64,000 nt of DNA from Paenibacillus sp. FSL K6-1096 (lineage in GTDB: Bacteria > Bacillota > Bacilli > Paenibacillales > Paenibacillaceae): NCBI RefSeq assembly GCF_037977055.1, contig NZ_CP150274.1, forward strand, positions 1,364,001 through 1,428,000. The letters are read 5' to 3'. Under the pieces are notes generated by a model that worked only from the letters and a program-made list of their open reading frames with translations, was not told the DNA's origin and did not search any database. Shown piece after piece: positions 10,245-20,604 of the stretch. The position numbers and the translations under genes are program-made. The stretch's first letter is position 1. Each line of letters starts with the position of its first letter.

Positions 10245-10898
10245 CTATTTTTTGATATACATAGCGAAGTGCTCCTGAAGATTCTTGGAATCGATATCCG
10301 CCCGCAGATGGTGGTGCAGCAGCTCGTCGATCCCCGCAGTGTCGCCCTGTACGATATAGTCCAGCAGCTGCTGGTGCTCCTGCCGGATGGCAGCCAGCTT
10401 CTCGTCCTTCAGCATATGCAGCTTCCGGTAACGGATGTAGTGCACATTGAACTGCTGGAGCACGCCCCACAGGAATTCGCGCCCGGCCAGGCCGAACATC
10501 GTGCGGTGGAACTGGTCATCAAGCTGCAGGAACACCTCTGCTCCCTCGGCCCGCTCAATACACTGCTGCTGCTTGGCCAGGTTATCCCTCAGCTCATGCA
10601 GCCCCTTCAGCGGGATATTCCCGGCCAACGATTTCATAATCTCCTTCTCCAATACATTGCGCAGATAGATAATCTGTTCCACGGACTCCAGGTCTATGTA
10701 GGATACGAGATTGCCTTTTTTGGGATAGATATCGACGTATTGCTCCAGGGACAGCTGCTTCAGCACATCGCGGATCGGCGTCCGCGACAGCTGGAAGCGC
10801 TCGGACAGAGCCGTCTCACTGATCATCGCCCCCGGCTTCAGCTCAAGGGAGAGAATCTCCTGCTTGAGGTAGGCCATTATTTCTTTTTTGGAAGTCAT
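10245..10898 (-). CDS. GntR family regulator with FCD domain (UxuR/ExuR-like)
   Basis: 217 residues. A winged helix-turn-helix (SETALSERFQLSRTPIRDVLKQL, about residues 27-49) is followed by a helical FCD effector domain with DQFHRTMF and HHHLRADID contributing metal or ligand residues. The ATG at 10898 fits the domain start, although the upstream ribosome site is weak. It is divergent from uxuA, with an 18-bp perfect palindrome and a consensus promoter between them, so it is the likely uronate-responsive repressor of uxuAB. Hexuronate control by FCD-GntR proteins is known in other bacteria. Confidence 0.88.
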   Translation of the reverse strand: MTSKKEIMAYLKQEILSLELKPGAMISETALSERFQLSRTPIRDVLKQLSLEQYVDIYPKKGNLVSYIDLESVEQIIYLRNVLEKEIMKSLAGNIPLKGLHELRDNLAKQQQCIERAEGAEVFLQLDDQFHRTMFGLAGREFLWGVLQQFNVHYIRYRKLHMLKDEKLAAIRQEHQQLLDYIVQGDTAGIDELLHHHLRADIDSKNLQEHFAMYIKK

Positions 10899-10965
10899 GG
10901 ATAGACCAACTTTCTGTTCGGGATTGTTCTTCCCCCCATTATATAGAAAAGGGATATGAATTTCA

Positions 10966-10994
10966 TTGACAAAGATGAACGCATATTCTATGAT
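10966..10994 (+). promoter_or_regulatory. SigA promoter of uxuA
   Basis: TTGACA (10966-10971) and TATGAT (10989-10994) are separated by exactly 17 bases. The predicted start of transcription is near 11001, just before the palindrome at 11007-11024, an arrangement expected for repression by blocking transcription. Confidence 0.75.
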
Positions 10995-11006
10995 CATTAC
11001 GAATCC

Positions 11007-11024
11007 AATCTTGTATACAAGATT
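11007..11024. promoter_or_regulatory. Operator palindrome, probable GntR site
   Basis: Perfect 18-bp palindrome AATCTTGTATACAAGATT located between the gntR-type gene and uxuA and starting about 12 bases after the TATGAT box. TTGTATACAA is a typical form of FCD-GntR recognition sites. Partial matches occur upstream of aguA. Confidence 0.8.
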
Positions 11025-11124
11025 ATGCCACATGTTCCGATGATTCTGTAAGGTCAATTGTCACAAGGCTTCGGATGGTTACCATTTGTATTTATGCTTA
11101 TCTTACTTAAGGAGGAAAATGACA

Positions 11125-12201
11125 ATGAATATGACTTGGAGATGGTACGGCGAGGGCAACGACAATATCACCCTTGACCACATCCGTCAAATCCCGGGCG
11201 TTATGGGCATCGTCTGGTCGCTGCACCACAAGGTGGCCGGTGAGGTCTGGGAGATGGAAGAAATCCAGAAGGTTGCCGATCAGATCACAGCCAAGGGGTT
11301 CAGCACAGCGGTGGTTGAAAGCGTCAACGTTCATGACGATATCAAGATCGGACTGCCGTCCCGCGACAAATACATTGACATCTATATCGATACAATCCGC
11401 AAGCTGGCCAAGGTTGGCGTCAAGGTCATCTGCTACAACTTCATGCCGGTGTTCGACTGGACCCGCACCGAGCTGTACAAGGAGCTGCCGGACGGCTCAA
11501 ACGCACTCTTTTATGAAAAGGCTGCCATTACCGACAATCCGCGCGAGATGGTGGACCGCATCCTGAAGGGTGCCGGAGAATTCACGATGCCGGGCTGGGA
11601 GCCGGAGCGGCTGGCCAAGCTGGATGAGCTGTTCGCGGCCTATGCTGACGTTACTGAAGATAAGCTGTTCGACAACCTGAAGTATTTCCTGGAGCGCATC
11701 ATTCCGGTGTGTGAAGAAGTGGATATCAAAATGGCGATTCACCCTGACGATCCGGCCTGGCCGATCTTCGGACTGCCGCGCATTATCCGCAGCCGCGATA
11801 CAATCCGCCGCTTCCTGGACATGGTCGACAGCCCGTATAACGGCCTGACCTTCTGCACCGGCTCGCTCGGAACGAACCCGGAGAATGATCTGCCGGCGAT
11901 GATCCGTGAATTCCATGACCGGATTTATTTTGCCCATATCCGCAATGTGAAGGTGTTCGATAACGGAGACTTCATTGAAGTATCCCACCGCGGACGCGAT
12001 GGCAGCGTAGATGTAGCCGAGGTTGTTAAGGCGTACCATGAGAGCGGCTTCACCGGTTATGTGCGTCCGGACCACGGCAGACATCTCTGGGGCGAGGAGA
12101 AAAATTGCCGTCCAGGCTACGGCCTCTACGACCGGGCGATGGGCATCATGTATCTGCTGGGCGTATGGGACAGCCTGGAGAATGTTAAGGGGGCCAAGTA
12201 A
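11125..12201 (+). CDS. uxuA: Mannonate dehydratase
   Basis: Dehydrates D-mannonate to 2-keto-3-deoxy-D-gluconate in the glucuronate pathway. The 358-residue protein starts with MNMTWRWYGEGNDNITLDHI, the characteristic UxuA N-terminus, and has metal-site segments MAIHPDDP, CTGSLG, HIRNVK and RPDHGRHLWGE. Of the nearby ATGs (11119 and 11125) the second is best placed, 9 bases after GGAGG at 11111-11115. It shares a transcript with uxuB, whose ATG directly follows the stop. Control is probably by the divergent GntR protein. Confidence 0.96.
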   Translation: MNMTWRWYGEGNDNITLDHIRQIPGVMGIVWSLHHKVAGEVWEMEEIQKVADQITAKGFSTAVVESVNVHDDIKIGLPSRDKYIDIYIDTIRKLAKVGVKVICYNFMPVFDWTRTELYKELPDGSNALFYEKAAITDNPREMVDRILKGAGEFTMPGWEPERLAKLDELFAAYADVTEDKLFDNLKYFLERIIPVCEEVDIKMAIHPDDPAWPIFGLPRIIRSRDTIRRFLDMVDSPYNGLTFCTGSLGTNPENDLPAMIREFHDRIYFAHIRNVKVFDNGDFIEVSHRGRDGSVDVAEVVKAYHESGFTGYVRPDHGRHLWGEEKNCRPGYGLYDRAMGIMYLLGVWDSLENVKGAK

Positions 12202-13818
12202 ATGCTGAGTCTAAGCAGAAGCAGCATTGCGGACCGGGCGGCCTGGGAAGCCGCAGGCGTGGCGCTGCCGCAGTTCGATTACGATGCGGTTGCGGCGAAT
12301 ACGCAGAAGAAGCCGGAGTGGGTTCACTTCGGAGCGGGCAATATTTTCAGAGGCTTCGTGGCGAATGCCCACCAGAAGCTGCTGGACAGCGGCAAAGCAG
12401 ACACCGGCATTATCGCGGCCGAGACCTTCGACTTCGAGATGATCGACAAGGTCTACAAGCCTTACGATAATCTGACTCTGCTCGTGCTGATGAATGCGGC
12501 CGGCGACTTCCAGAAGCGGATCGTCAGCAGCATCGTCGAAGGCATCACCGCAGATAAGACCAGGGAAGCGGATTACAGCCGCCTGACTGAGATTTTTGAG
12601 AATCCCAGCCTGCAGATGGCGAGCTTCACGATTACGGAAAAGGGCTATTCGCTCACCGGTCCGAACGGCCAGTATCTGGGCATCGTGGAAAAGGACATCG
12701 CCGGCGGGCCGGAGCATCCGGTTCACGCGATGAGCATCGTGGCTTCCTTCGCCTACAAGCGTTACCTGAAGGGCCAGTACCCGATGACCTTCGTCAGCAT
12801 GGACAATTGCTCGCATAACGGCGACAAGCTGAAGCAAGGCGTGGTCACCATTGCTAAGGAATGGGCCGCGAAGGGCCATGTAGAGGAAGGGTTCGTAGCT
12901 TATCTAGAGGATGAGCAGAAGATTACCTTCCCGCTCTCCATGATTGACAAAATCACCCCGCGCCCGTCCGAATCCGTCCAGGCCGCACTGCTTGCGCAGG
13001 GTATCGGCGGCATGGATGTAATCGTCACCTCCAAGAACACGTATACCGCTCCTTTCGTCAATGCGGAGATCAGCGAGTATCTGGTCATTGAGGATAAGTT
13101 CACGAACGGGCGTCCGGCGCTTGAAGCAGCGGGCATTATCTTTACGGACCGCGACACAGTGAATAACGTGGAGACGATGAAGGTAACCACCTGCCTCAAT
13201 CCGCTGCATACGGCGCTGGCGGTCACCGGCTGTCTGCTCGGCTACACGCTGATTGCCGACGAGATGCAGGATGCTACGCTGCGGAAGCTTGTCGAAACTA
13301 TCGGCTACAAGGAAGGCCTGCCGGTTGTTGTTGATCCGGGCATCCTGAGTCCGAAGCAATTCCTGGATGAAGTGCTGCAGGAACGGTTCGCCAACCCGTT
13401 CATCCCGGACACTCCGCAGCGGATCGCCACCGATACCTCACAGAAGGTCGGCATCCGCTTCGGCGAGACGATCAAGTCGTATATCCGCCGTGAGGAGCTT
13501 GATCCTAGGGATTTGACCGCGATACCACTGGCGATTGCAGCGTGGTGCCGCTATCTGCTCGGCGTGAACGATGAAGGCGCTGAGTTTACGCTTAGCCCCG
13601 ACCCGTTGCTGGAATCTTTGCAAGCGCGTCTCGCGGGGATTACGCTGGGCGCAGATGCGGCGAAGGCCGCTGGCGTGCGCGCGGTGCTGGAGGACCAGGC
13701 CATCTTCGGCGTGGACCTGTACGCCGCCGGACTGGGCGAGACCATAGAGGCGATGTTCGCCGAGATGGTGGCTGGGCCGGGTGCGGTAAGAGCGACGCTG
13801 GAGAAGTACACCGCCTAA
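12202..13818 (+). CDS. uxuB: D-mannonate oxidoreductase (fructuronate reductase)
   Basis: NAD-dependent enzyme of the long-chain mannitol dehydrogenase family that reduces D-fructuronate to D-mannonate, the substrate of UxuA. The 538-residue protein has the N-terminal Rossmann motif (VHFGAGNIFRGF, about residues 35-46) and later the catalytic-region motif CLNPLHTALAVTGC. The ATG is immediately after the uxuA stop, with AAGGGGG inside the end of uxuA. It matches UxuB-type length. A bidirectional terminator follows at 13973-14013. No uronate isomerase (uxaC) gene is present in the window. Confidence 0.92.
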   Translation: MLSLSRSSIADRAAWEAAGVALPQFDYDAVAANTQKKPEWVHFGAGNIFRGFVANAHQKLLDSGKADTGIIAAETFDFEMIDKVYKPYDNLTLLVLMNAAGDFQKRIVSSIVEGITADKTREADYSRLTEIFENPSLQMASFTITEKGYSLTGPNGQYLGIVEKDIAGGPEHPVHAMSIVASFAYKRYLKGQYPMTFVSMDNCSHNGDKLKQGVVTIAKEWAAKGHVEEGFVAYLEDEQKITFPLSMIDKITPRPSESVQAALLAQGIGGMDVIVTSKNTYTAPFVNAEISEYLVIEDKFTNGRPALEAAGIIFTDRDTVNNVETMKVTTCLNPLHTALAVTGCLLGYTLIADEMQDATLRKLVETIGYKEGLPVVVDPGILSPKQFLDEVLQERFANPFIPDTPQRIATDTSQKVGIRFGETIKSYIRREELDPRDLTAIPLAIAAWCRYLLGVNDEGAEFTLSPDPLLESLQARLAGITLGADAAKAAGVRAVLEDQAIFGVDLYAAGLGETIEAMFAEMVAGPGAVRATLEKYTA

Positions 13819-13972
13819 GGAGTGGGCGGTGGGCGAGTGTGGCCCGGCGGGCGAATTGATTGGAGGCCGGGGAATTGGGCTGCTAAGGAATTCAAGTTCA
13901 TTAATGCTCTTCATTTCGGCGGTTTCGCTCAATTTTCCAGCTTTGTCACCGGCCGTATACCTACCTATATCA

Positions 13973-14013
13973 CACCAAAAAGACCAGGAGAATGGCTCCC
14001 GGTCTTTTTGGTG
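13973..14013. terminator. Bidirectional terminator between uxuB and the GH43 gene
   Basis: A perfect 13-bp outer stem CACCAAAAAGACC / GGTCTTTTTGGTG with an inner GGAG/CTCC pairing. T-rich arms on either strand allow it to end both convergent transcripts. The stretch 13819-13972 shows no gene. Confidence 0.8.
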
Positions 14014-14034
14014 CTGCTTAAAGCTTCCACTACC

Positions 14035-15621
14035 CTACTCCTGCTCCAGATACTCAAAGTAATCAAAATCCGCCGGATGCAGCGTGCCGCTGAGGTCCTG
14101 CGCACACATGCCGATGAACGTGCCGGTGAAGCGGATGTAGGCCGGGAAATCATCGGACAGATGATAAATTTCCAGAGCCGGGCCGATCTTCTCCCAGGTG
14201 GATTCGCCAACCTTGTAGTAGAACTGGGCGAATTCGCCGTCGATGACGACCTTGAGCGCTACGCTTGCTCCGGCAGGCAGCGGAATTTCAGGCGTCAGGG
14301 TATCTTCATAGACTCCATCCTTGGAGCGGATGAGTCCCAGGGTTCGGCCGCCGAGGACTTCATCGTACGTGATCCGCAAATAGAGGTAATCCTTCGTATC
14401 GTAATAGACGATCAGGCCGGCCATCTGCTGGAAATGCTGCGGCTCGAAGTCCACAGAGGTCTCGGCGCTGCACCGGAAGGCCTGCTGGCGCAGGGCGACC
14501 AGGCTCTGGCGGTGCATGGAGCTCATCGACTCCCTGCCCCGCAGGCGCAGATAGCCGGGACGCTCCTGAAGCGAGAGCCATGATTCATCGGCCGGCACGC
14601 GCAGCGTGCTCCAGCGGACATCCAGCTGCGGAGCCTCGAAGTCGTCGCGCGGAGCGGCGGGTTCAAAAGGATGCGCCGGAAGCTCCGGGCCCTCCACCGT
14701 CAGCTCCGGGGCATTGCCGCCCCCGGACAGGGCCAGCCAGCCGTCTGCCGTAAATTCGACGCGCTGAATTGATGTCTCCCGGCCCAGGTTGCAGTACTTG
14801 TCCTTGACCGGCCGGCCGCACAGATGCACCATGTACCATTCGCCGGTCTGGGTCTCGACCAGGCTGGCATGGCCGGCCTTTTGCAGCGCCAGCTCAGGGT
14901 TGCCGGCAGAGGTCAGCAGCGGATTAACCGGAGCAGTCTCGTAAGGACCTTCAATCTGCTTGGCACGGGCTACGGTCACCGCATGATCATACTGCGTACC
15001 GCCCTCAGCCGTAATCAGGTAATACCAGCCGTCCTTCCGGTACAGGTGCGGGCCTTCGGTCAGCGCCAGCTCCGTTCCCTTATAGATGTTAGTGACCGGC
15101 CCGATTAGGCGCTGCTCTTCCACCGAATATTCCTGGAGCACAATACCGGCGAAGCTGTTGCGGCCGGTGCGGTGATCCCACAGCATATTGACCAGCCATT
15201 TGCGCCCGTCCTCATCATGGAACAGCGAGGGGTCAAAGCCGCTGCTGTTCAGATAGACCGGCTCCGACCAGGGGCCTTCGATATTCTCGGCCGTCACCAG
15301 ATAGTTCGGCGTATCCTTGAAGGCACCCTGGCGGCTTTTGACATCGGTATAGATCAGATAAAAGAGTCCATTGTCGTACGTGAGGCAAGGTGCCCAAATG
15401 CCCCCGGAGTCGGGGTCCCCTTCCATATTAAGCTGCGAGCTGCGGGTCAGCGCATAGGTCAGCGGCCGCCAGTTCACCAGATCGCGCGAATGATGAATCC
15501 GCACGCCGGGGAACCACTCAAAGGTAGAGGTGGCAATGTAATAGTCATCCCCTGCCCGGCAAATCGACGGGTCAGGATGAAATCCGCGCAGAATGGGGTT
15601 ATGAATCAGATTGTGGCTCAT
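14035..15621 (-). CDS. GH43 beta-xylosidase
   Basis: 528 residues: a five-bladed propeller GH43 domain (about 1-310) followed by a GH43 C-terminal beta-sandwich (about 335-525), the XynB3-like architecture. It hydrolyses xylooligosaccharides to xylose. The three catalytic acids are in place: D17 in GFHPDPS, D130 in GFDPSLF and E189 in LTEGPH, each two residues past the published XynB3 numbering. No signal peptide is visible, so it probably acts inside the cell. Its ATG overlaps the TGA of the upstream dehydratase gene (ATGA) and has GGAGGAG 6 bases upstream, so the two are translationally coupled. Confidence 0.93.
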   Translation of the reverse strand: MSHNLIHNPILRGFHPDPSICRAGDDYYIATSTFEWFPGVRIHHSRDLVNWRPLTYALTRSSQLNMEGDPDSGGIWAPCLTYDNGLFYLIYTDVKSRQGAFKDTPNYLVTAENIEGPWSEPVYLNSSGFDPSLFHDEDGRKWLVNMLWDHRTGRNSFAGIVLQEYSVEEQRLIGPVTNIYKGTELALTEGPHLYRKDGWYYLITAEGGTQYDHAVTVARAKQIEGPYETAPVNPLLTSAGNPELALQKAGHASLVETQTGEWYMVHLCGRPVKDKYCNLGRETSIQRVEFTADGWLALSGGGNAPELTVEGPELPAHPFEPAAPRDDFEAPQLDVRWSTLRVPADESWLSLQERPGYLRLRGRESMSSMHRQSLVALRQQAFRCSAETSVDFEPQHFQQMAGLIVYYDTKDYLYLRITYDEVLGGRTLGLIRSKDGVYEDTLTPEIPLPAGASVALKVVIDGEFAQFYYKVGESTWEKIGPALEIYHLSDDFPAYIRFTGTFIGMCAQDLSGTLHPADFDYFEYLEQE

Positions 15622-17597
15622 CGTTTCTCCTCCAATGCTTGCCGTCCTGCTTCCAGTAAGGCAATGATTTTGTCAGTATCGTAGACACAGCCCGTCCAGG
15701 TTCCGCCGCTGGCCGCCTGCAGCGCAGCCCACAGCCGGGTATCCTCCGGCAGGCCCGGATCGACCGCCAGTCCCGGATGCGGTGTCCGCGAAGCCAGAAT
15801 CAGCGCTCCCGCTTCGTTCGTCAGCGGCTCATCGCCCTCGCCCACCAGATTCACGCTTCCTTCCAGGTTCACGGTATCGATCCGCACCTCTACCCAGTCA
15901 TTGTCGCGCAGCTTGCCAAGCGGGCCGCCGGCCAGCGCTTCCGGTCCCATATGCCCGATGCAGGCACCGGTGGATACGCCGGAGAAGCGGGCATCCGTGA
16001 TCAGCGTCACGTATTTGCCGTAGGGCAGATGCTTGAGCGCCGAGGTGAGCTGATACGTCTCCTCCATCCCCGTCCCGCTCGGCCCGCGGCCAATAACGGC
16101 CAGAATATCGCCCGCATGAACCATACCCAGCTTGATGCTGCGGATGGCGGCTCGCTCGGTGGTGAATACCTTCACCCGGCCGATATGGCGGTAGACGCCC
16201 TCTTTGTCCAGCACGGACGGATCAATCGCCGCCGATTTGATGACTGCACCTTCGGGGCAGAGATTGCCGATAGGGAACGTCATCGTGGATGCCATGCCCT
16301 GGCGCTTGGCCTCTGCCGGGCTCATGATTACGGAATCCGGGTCTACGCCGTCCGCTTCCAGCAGCCGCTGCCGCAGCTCCGTCCGGCGCTGCGAGCTCTC
16401 CCACCAGTCCAGATTCTCGCCCAGTGTGCGTCCGGTTACCGTCAGCACGGACTCGTCGATCAGCCCCAGCTTTCGCAGGTGCAGCATGACTTCAGGGACA
16501 CCTCCGGCGAGGAATACCCGGATGGTCGGATGCGGCACCGGACCATTAGGCAGCACGCTGACGAGGCGCGGAACCATCCGGTTCACCCGGTTCCAGTCCT
16601 CGACAGTCGGAACCTTCAGCCCGGCAGCATGAGCGATAGCGGGCAGATGCAGCAGCAGATTCGTGGAGCCGCCGAAGGCCGCGTGCAGCACCATGGCGTT
16701 ATGAATGGACTTATCCGTAAGGATGTCGCTCATGACGATTCCGTTCTGCTCCAGATGCTGCAGGGCCCGGGCCGACTGGCGGCCGATATTCTTCCAGATC
16801 GGCTGGCCCGAAGGTGACAGGGCCGAGTGCGGCAGCGCCATGCCCAGCGCCTCTGCAATGACCTGGGCAGTCGCGGCAGTGCCGAGGAATTGACAGCCGC
16901 CGCCCGGGGTTGCGCAGGCCCGGCAGCCGAGGTCGGCCGCCTCCTCCAGGGACAGCTCCCCGTTGCTGTAGCGCGCCCCGATGCTCTGCACCTTGCCCGC
17001 ATCCTCCCCGTTCACCGGGGGCAGGGTTACGCCGCCGGGCACGATGATACCCGGCAGCTTGTGCATTCCGGCAAGGGCCAGCAGCATGGCGGGCAGGCCT
17101 TTGTCGCAGGTGGCTACGCCGAGCACTCCCTTGCGGGTAGGCAGGGAGCGGATCAGCCGACGCAGCACGATGGCCGCATCATTACGGTAGGGCAGGGAAT
17201 CGAACATGCCGGCTGTTCCCTGGGAACGGCCGTCACAGGGATCGCTGACATATCCGGCAAACGGAATCCCTTCGTTCGCGGTAATCTCTTCGGCGATCTC
17301 CTCCATCATGACGCCGATCTCCCAGTGGCCGGTATGATACCCGAGCGCCAGCGGACTGCCATCCTCGCGGCGGATACCGCCCATCGTTCCGAGAATCAGG
17401 TACTGGGGCCGGTTCAACAGCAGCGGATTCCAGCCCATCCCGGCATTCTGGGTCATGCCGAAAATTTCACCGCTCGGCGCATTCCGCAGCACCTCTCCGG
17501 TAATCGGCAGCTGGCCTGCCGGTCCCTCGGCGGCGGTATGTACAGGATCATTCTCAATGATGTCTTCCTTCATTAACTCTTGCACACTCAGTTTCAC
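15618..17597 (-). CDS. IlvD/Edd family dehydratase, YjhG/YagF type (probable D-xylonate dehydratase)
   Basis: 659 residues, matching the length and order of E. coli YjhG and YagF, which dehydrate D-xylonate to 2-keto-3-deoxy-D-pentonate. The iron-sulfur cysteines are in [21 protein letters not shown] and [12 protein letters not shown]. The GTG at 17597 has AAGGGG about 7 bases upstream. It is coupled by an ATGA overlap to the downstream GH43 beta-xylosidase and is close to IclR, aldolase and GntP genes, a content like E. coli yjhI-H-G-F. D-xylonate is the favoured substrate, but other aldonates are possible. Confidence 0.85.
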   Translation of the reverse strand: MKLSVQELMKEDIIENDPVHTAAEGPAGQLPITGEVLRNAPSGEIFGMTQNAGMGWNPLLLNRPQYLILGTMGGIRREDGSPLALGYHTGHWEIGVMMEEIAEEITANEGIPFAGYVSDPCDGRSQGTAGMFDSLPYRNDAAIVLRRLIRSLPTRKGVLGVATCDKGLPAMLLALAGMHKLPGIIVPGGVTLPPVNGEDAGKVQSIGARYSNGELSLEEAADLGCRACATPGGGCQFLGTAATAQVIAEALGMALPHSALSPSGQPIWKNIGRQSARALQHLEQNGIVMSDILTDKSIHNAMVLHAAFGGSTNLLLHLPAIAHAAGLKVPTVEDWNRVNRMVPRLVSVLPNGPVPHPTIRVFLAGGVPEVMLHLRKLGLIDESVLTVTGRTLGENLDWWESSQRRTELRQRLLEADGVDPDSVIMSPAEAKRQGMASTMTFPIGNLCPEGAVIKSAAIDPSVLDKEGVYRHIGRVKVFTTERAAIRSIKLGMVHAGDILAVIGRGPSGTGMEETYQLTSALKHLPYGKYVTLITDARFSGVSTGACIGHMGPEALAGGPLGKLRDNDWVEVRIDTVNLEGSVNLVGEGDEPLTNEAGALILASRTPHPGLAVDPGLPEDTRLWAALQAASGGTWTGCVYDTDKIIALLEAGRQALEEKR

Positions 17598-17647
17598 AGT
17601 AACCCCTTCTCTCCCTCAGTATGAATGAACTTGCCCGGATGCCTAAG

Positions 17648-18406
17648 CTAAGACAGCGATAGCTTCTCTGCCAGCGCCTTTACCTCCCGCAGCGCAATCT
17701 CCCGCTTCGCATCGAATGCGTGCTGAAGCATCGAGGTGCTGACGGCGGCAACTGCCCGTCCTGACGCATCCAGTACCGGTGCAGCCACGCAGCTGATGCC
17801 TTGAATAATCTCCTCCTGATCCAGCGCGCAGCCGTCCTTACGGATCGCCGCCAGCGCTGCGGTGAACTCAGACCAGTCTGTCAGCGTGCGGGCAGTGACC
17901 GCAGGCAGCATTTTGGCCGGATAACGATGTTCCAGCTCCCCCTCCGGCAGCAGCGCCAGCATCATCTTGCCCATCGCTGTGGCATGTGCCGGAAACCGCA
18001 TCCCGGGACTGGACTCCAGTCTGACCAGGGACTGCCCTTCCTGCTTCGCCAGATAGATGATCTCATTGCGGTCAAGCACCGACAGCTGGAAGGTCTCCCC
18101 CACCTCGCGGACACTTACGGCCGATTCCTCCAGGAACCGCTCCACCAGATTCATATTCTGCTTAAGGGAATCATTGTAGACCGTGTTATAGTAAGAGATC
18201 CCCGCTCCAAGCGCATACCCCTCATTCGCCCCCTTGACCACCCATTGCAGGGCTTCCATTGTGCGCAGCAGCGAGAACATCGAGCTTTTGTTAATGCCGG
18301 TTTCTTCACACAGGTCGGTCATCTTGTTCGCTCCGGGCTGCCTGGCAATGGCCTTCAGAATCAGATCAGCCCTCTCCAAGGCCGGAACCCAGTATTTCTG
18401 CTCCAC
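17648..18406 (-). CDS. IclR family transcriptional regulator
   Basis: 252 residues with an N-terminal winged helix (about 8-70, including MTDLCEETGINKSSMFSLLRT) and a C-terminal effector domain with HATAMGKMMLALL and GCALDQEEIIQGISCVAAP. The start is a GTG at 18406 with AGAGGGG upstream. It ends 50 bp upstream of the dehydratase gene on the same strand and diverges from the aldolase gene. IclR proteins control the E. coli xylonate genes (YagI/XynR, YjhI), so it probably regulates both directions here. Confidence 0.9.
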   Translation of the reverse strand: MEQKYWVPALERADLILKAIARQPGANKMTDLCEETGINKSSMFSLLRTMEALQWVVKGANEGYALGAGISYYNTVYNDSLKQNMNLVERFLEESAVSVREVGETFQLSVLDRNEIIYLAKQEGQSLVRLESSPGMRFPAHATAMGKMMLALLPEGELEHRYPAKMLPAVTARTLTDWSEFTAALAAIRKDGCALDQEEIIQGISCVAAPVLDASGRAVAAVSTSMLQHAFDAKREIALREVKALAEKLSLS

Positions 18407-18500
18407 ACGCTATCCCCTCTCATAAATGCGTTGCTTAAGCCCAATCAGTTCACTATAATAATCTTATGTTTATAATAACAAACCAGGAGGCAAAAATAAA

Positions 18501-19412
18501 ATGAAACTTAGCCACCCGAACGCAGGTGTCTTTCCTCCCGTCCCGACGATTCTGGATTCTGCCGGGAAGTTCGACCGTGCCGGTATGAAGCTGCTGATCG
18601 ACCGGTTGATTGAGCAGGGGGTTCACGGCATGTTGTTCTTAGGAACCGCCGGAGAATTCACCCTGTTCACCGCTGAGCAGCGCGAAGAGATTGCAGAAGC
18701 ATGTCTGGAGTATACCAATGGCCGCATTCCGGCCTGGATCGGCACCGGCAGCAACACCGTTGCCGAGACCCTGCGGCTGTCCCGCCATGCCGCGGAGCAT
18801 GGAGCTACGGGCATCGTCATCATGAATCCGTATTACTATAAGCTGAGCGAGGATGCTCTGTTCGCGCATTACGCCGCTGTGCTGGAAGCAGTCGATGTGC
18901 CGCTCATGCTGTACAACTTCCCGGCTATGACCGGTCAGGACCTGTCCCCGGCCTTCGTTGCCCGCCTGGCCGCCCATTATCCGAATGTACTCGGCATCAA
19001 GGATACCGTGGACCAGCTTAGCCATATCCGCCAGATGATCATGCAGGTTAAGGCAGTCAGCCCGGACTTCTCCGTCTTCTGCGGATTCGATGAATACCTG
19101 CTGCCTACACTCGCTGCGGGTGGAGACGGGGCGATTGCTGCCAGCGCCAACTTCGCTCCAGAGCTGATGCTGGGTGTATACGACAGCTTCAAGCAGGGCG
19201 ACCTGGCCGGTGTGCTTGCCTTCCAGAAGCGTCTGATTGAGATTCCGGCGCTGTATGCCATCGATGATCCGTTCGTAGCTTCTATTAAAGAAGCCGTCCG
19301 GCTGTCCGGCCTGCCGGTATCGACCTTTAGTCTGGCTTCGCCCGGGGTGTGGAGCGCGGAGCATGAGGATAGGCTGAAGCAGATTTTCAGCCGGGCGGGA
19401 ATTGCTCATTAA
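18501..19412 (+). CDS. DHDPS-family aldolase, probable 2-keto-3-deoxy-aldonate aldolase (YjhH/YagE type)
   Basis: 303-residue class I aldolase of the dihydrodipicolinate synthase superfamily. LGTAGEFT (48-55) binds the keto-acid carboxylate, Tyr138 in MLYNFP and Lys167 in LGIKDTVD form the catalytic pair and Schiff base. Next to a YjhG-type dehydratase it would split 2-keto-3-deoxy-D-pentonate to pyruvate and glycolaldehyde, as YjhH does. The ATG has AGGAGG about 9 bases upstream. A true DapA is less likely given the sugar-acid context. Divergent from the IclR gene. Confidence 0.87.
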   Translation: MKLSHPNAGVFPPVPTILDSAGKFDRAGMKLLIDRLIEQGVHGMLFLGTAGEFTLFTAEQREEIAEACLEYTNGRIPAWIGTGSNTVAETLRLSRHAAEHGATGIVIMNPYYYKLSEDALFAHYAAVLEAVDVPLMLYNFPAMTGQDLSPAFVARLAAHYPNVLGIKDTVDQLSHIRQMIMQVKAVSPDFSVFCGFDEYLLPTLAAGGDGAIAASANFAPELMLGVYDSFKQGDLAGVLAFQKRLIEIPALYAIDDPFVASIKEAVRLSGLPVSTFSLASPGVWSAEHEDRLKQIFSRAGIAH

Positions 19413-19511
19413 CTCCGCCGGCGTTGACGCGGTACACCTTCCTTCTCTGTGCCTGATCGGGTATACTTTTGTTCAGATGCACAACTGCACAGTCTAAGGG
19501 AGGAATCCGGG

Positions 19512-20540
19512 TTGTTCCAGCTATCTGGCAAGCAGGCGCAGGAGATTGTAGACAAGATGATGATGGATATTCCCTATAACATCAACATTATGAACCATGA
19601 GGGGATTATCATCGGCAGCGGGAACAAGGCCAGAATCGGCACGGTCCATCAAGGGGCGATTGAGGCGCTGTCTACGGGGCAGATGGTCGAGGTGATGGAG
19701 GACGGACGCTATGAGAAAAAAGGCACCAACGAACCGATTGTCATCGGCAACACCCGCGTAGGTGTAATCGGCATCTCCGGCAGTCCGGAGGAAGTCCGGC
19801 CCTTCTGTAACATTGTCAGAACTACGGTCTCGCTGCTGATTGAGCAGAGGAACACGCTGGAGCATCTCGCCAATGAGGCCAACCGCAAAAAGGCGCTGCT
19901 GGAAATGCTGCTCGCCCATCAGGGCGCTTATTCCCAGAAGCTGCGCAAAGAAGCGGCGCTCTATCAGATTGACCTGCTGCTCAAGACCACTGTACTCTAT
20001 CTCACGCATGTGCGGCCGGAGCCGGAGGAGACGAAGCTGCTGTTCACCCATCCGTCCTTCCAGCTCGATGAGGATACATGGGTGATGCTGGTCCAGAACC
20101 GGCCGGACTGCAGCCGCCTGATTGCCGAGCTGCTGCACAGCCAGCCGCAGCTGCTGGTGGCCTCCGGCAGGCTGGAGAACAGCATCGCCGAAGGATACCG
20201 CCAGGCCAAAGCCGCCCTTGGCGTTCTGCTGGCGCTCCGGCCTGCCGTCCGGTCCATCCGCTACGAGGATGCGGAATTCCTGGTGAAGCTCAGTCATGCG
20301 AAGCTGGCGGACAAGCCGGGTACGGTGATTAAGCTGGAGGATACCGCCGATCTGCTGGAGACACTCCGCAGCTTCATCAATCACAATTGCAGCGTCTCGC
20401 AGACGGCGGAGCATCTGAACATCCACCGCAACACACTGCAATACCGGCTGAAGCGGATTGAGACCATTACCGGCAAGGACCCGCGGAATCTGCTGCAGCT
20501 CTTCGAGCTGACGCATGAGCTGCTGGCGCTGTATAAGTAG
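19512..20540 (+). CDS. CdaR family sugar-diacid regulator
   Basis: 342 residues from a TTG at 19512 with GGGAGG 8 bases upstream; a GTG at 19449 in the same frame has no good ribosome site. The N-terminal diacid-recognition domain (about 1-130, NINIMNHEGIIIGSG and IGNTRVGVIGISG) is followed by a C-terminal PucR-type HTH (SVSQTAEHLNIHRNTLQYRL). CdaR proteins sense glycerate or aldarates. It is convergent with a glycerate kinase and near a GntP permease, which it probably activates. Confidence 0.88.
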   Translation: MFQLSGKQAQEIVDKMMMDIPYNINIMNHEGIIIGSGNKARIGTVHQGAIEALSTGQMVEVMEDGRYEKKGTNEPIVIGNTRVGVIGISGSPEEVRPFCNIVRTTVSLLIEQRNTLEHLANEANRKKALLEMLLAHQGAYSQKLRKEAALYQIDLLLKTTVLYLTHVRPEPEETKLLFTHPSFQLDEDTWVMLVQNRPDCSRLIAELLHSQPQLLVASGRLENSIAEGYRQAKAALGVLLALRPAVRSIRYEDAEFLVKLSHAKLADKPGTVIKLEDTADLLETLRSFINHNCSVSQTAEHLNIHRNTLQYRLKRIETITGKDPRNLLQLFELTHELLALYK

Positions 20541-20559
20541 CGGTTTTTGTAAAAAAGCG

Positions 20560-20589
20560 TAGCCCCAGGGATAAGGGTTCCTGGGGCTA
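20560..20589 (-). terminator. Rho-independent terminator of glxK
   Basis: Stem TAGCCCCAGG / CCTGGGGCTA (20560-20569 with 20580-20589). On the reverse strand it is followed by CGCTTTTTTAC, so it ends the glycerate kinase transcript 16 bases past its stop. Confidence 0.85.
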
Positions 20590-20604
20590 TCTCTATGGCA
20601 AGTG

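Noticed and set aside
13822..14583. Forward ORF after uxuB
   Set aside because: It crosses a strong terminator and is antisense to the GH43 gene.
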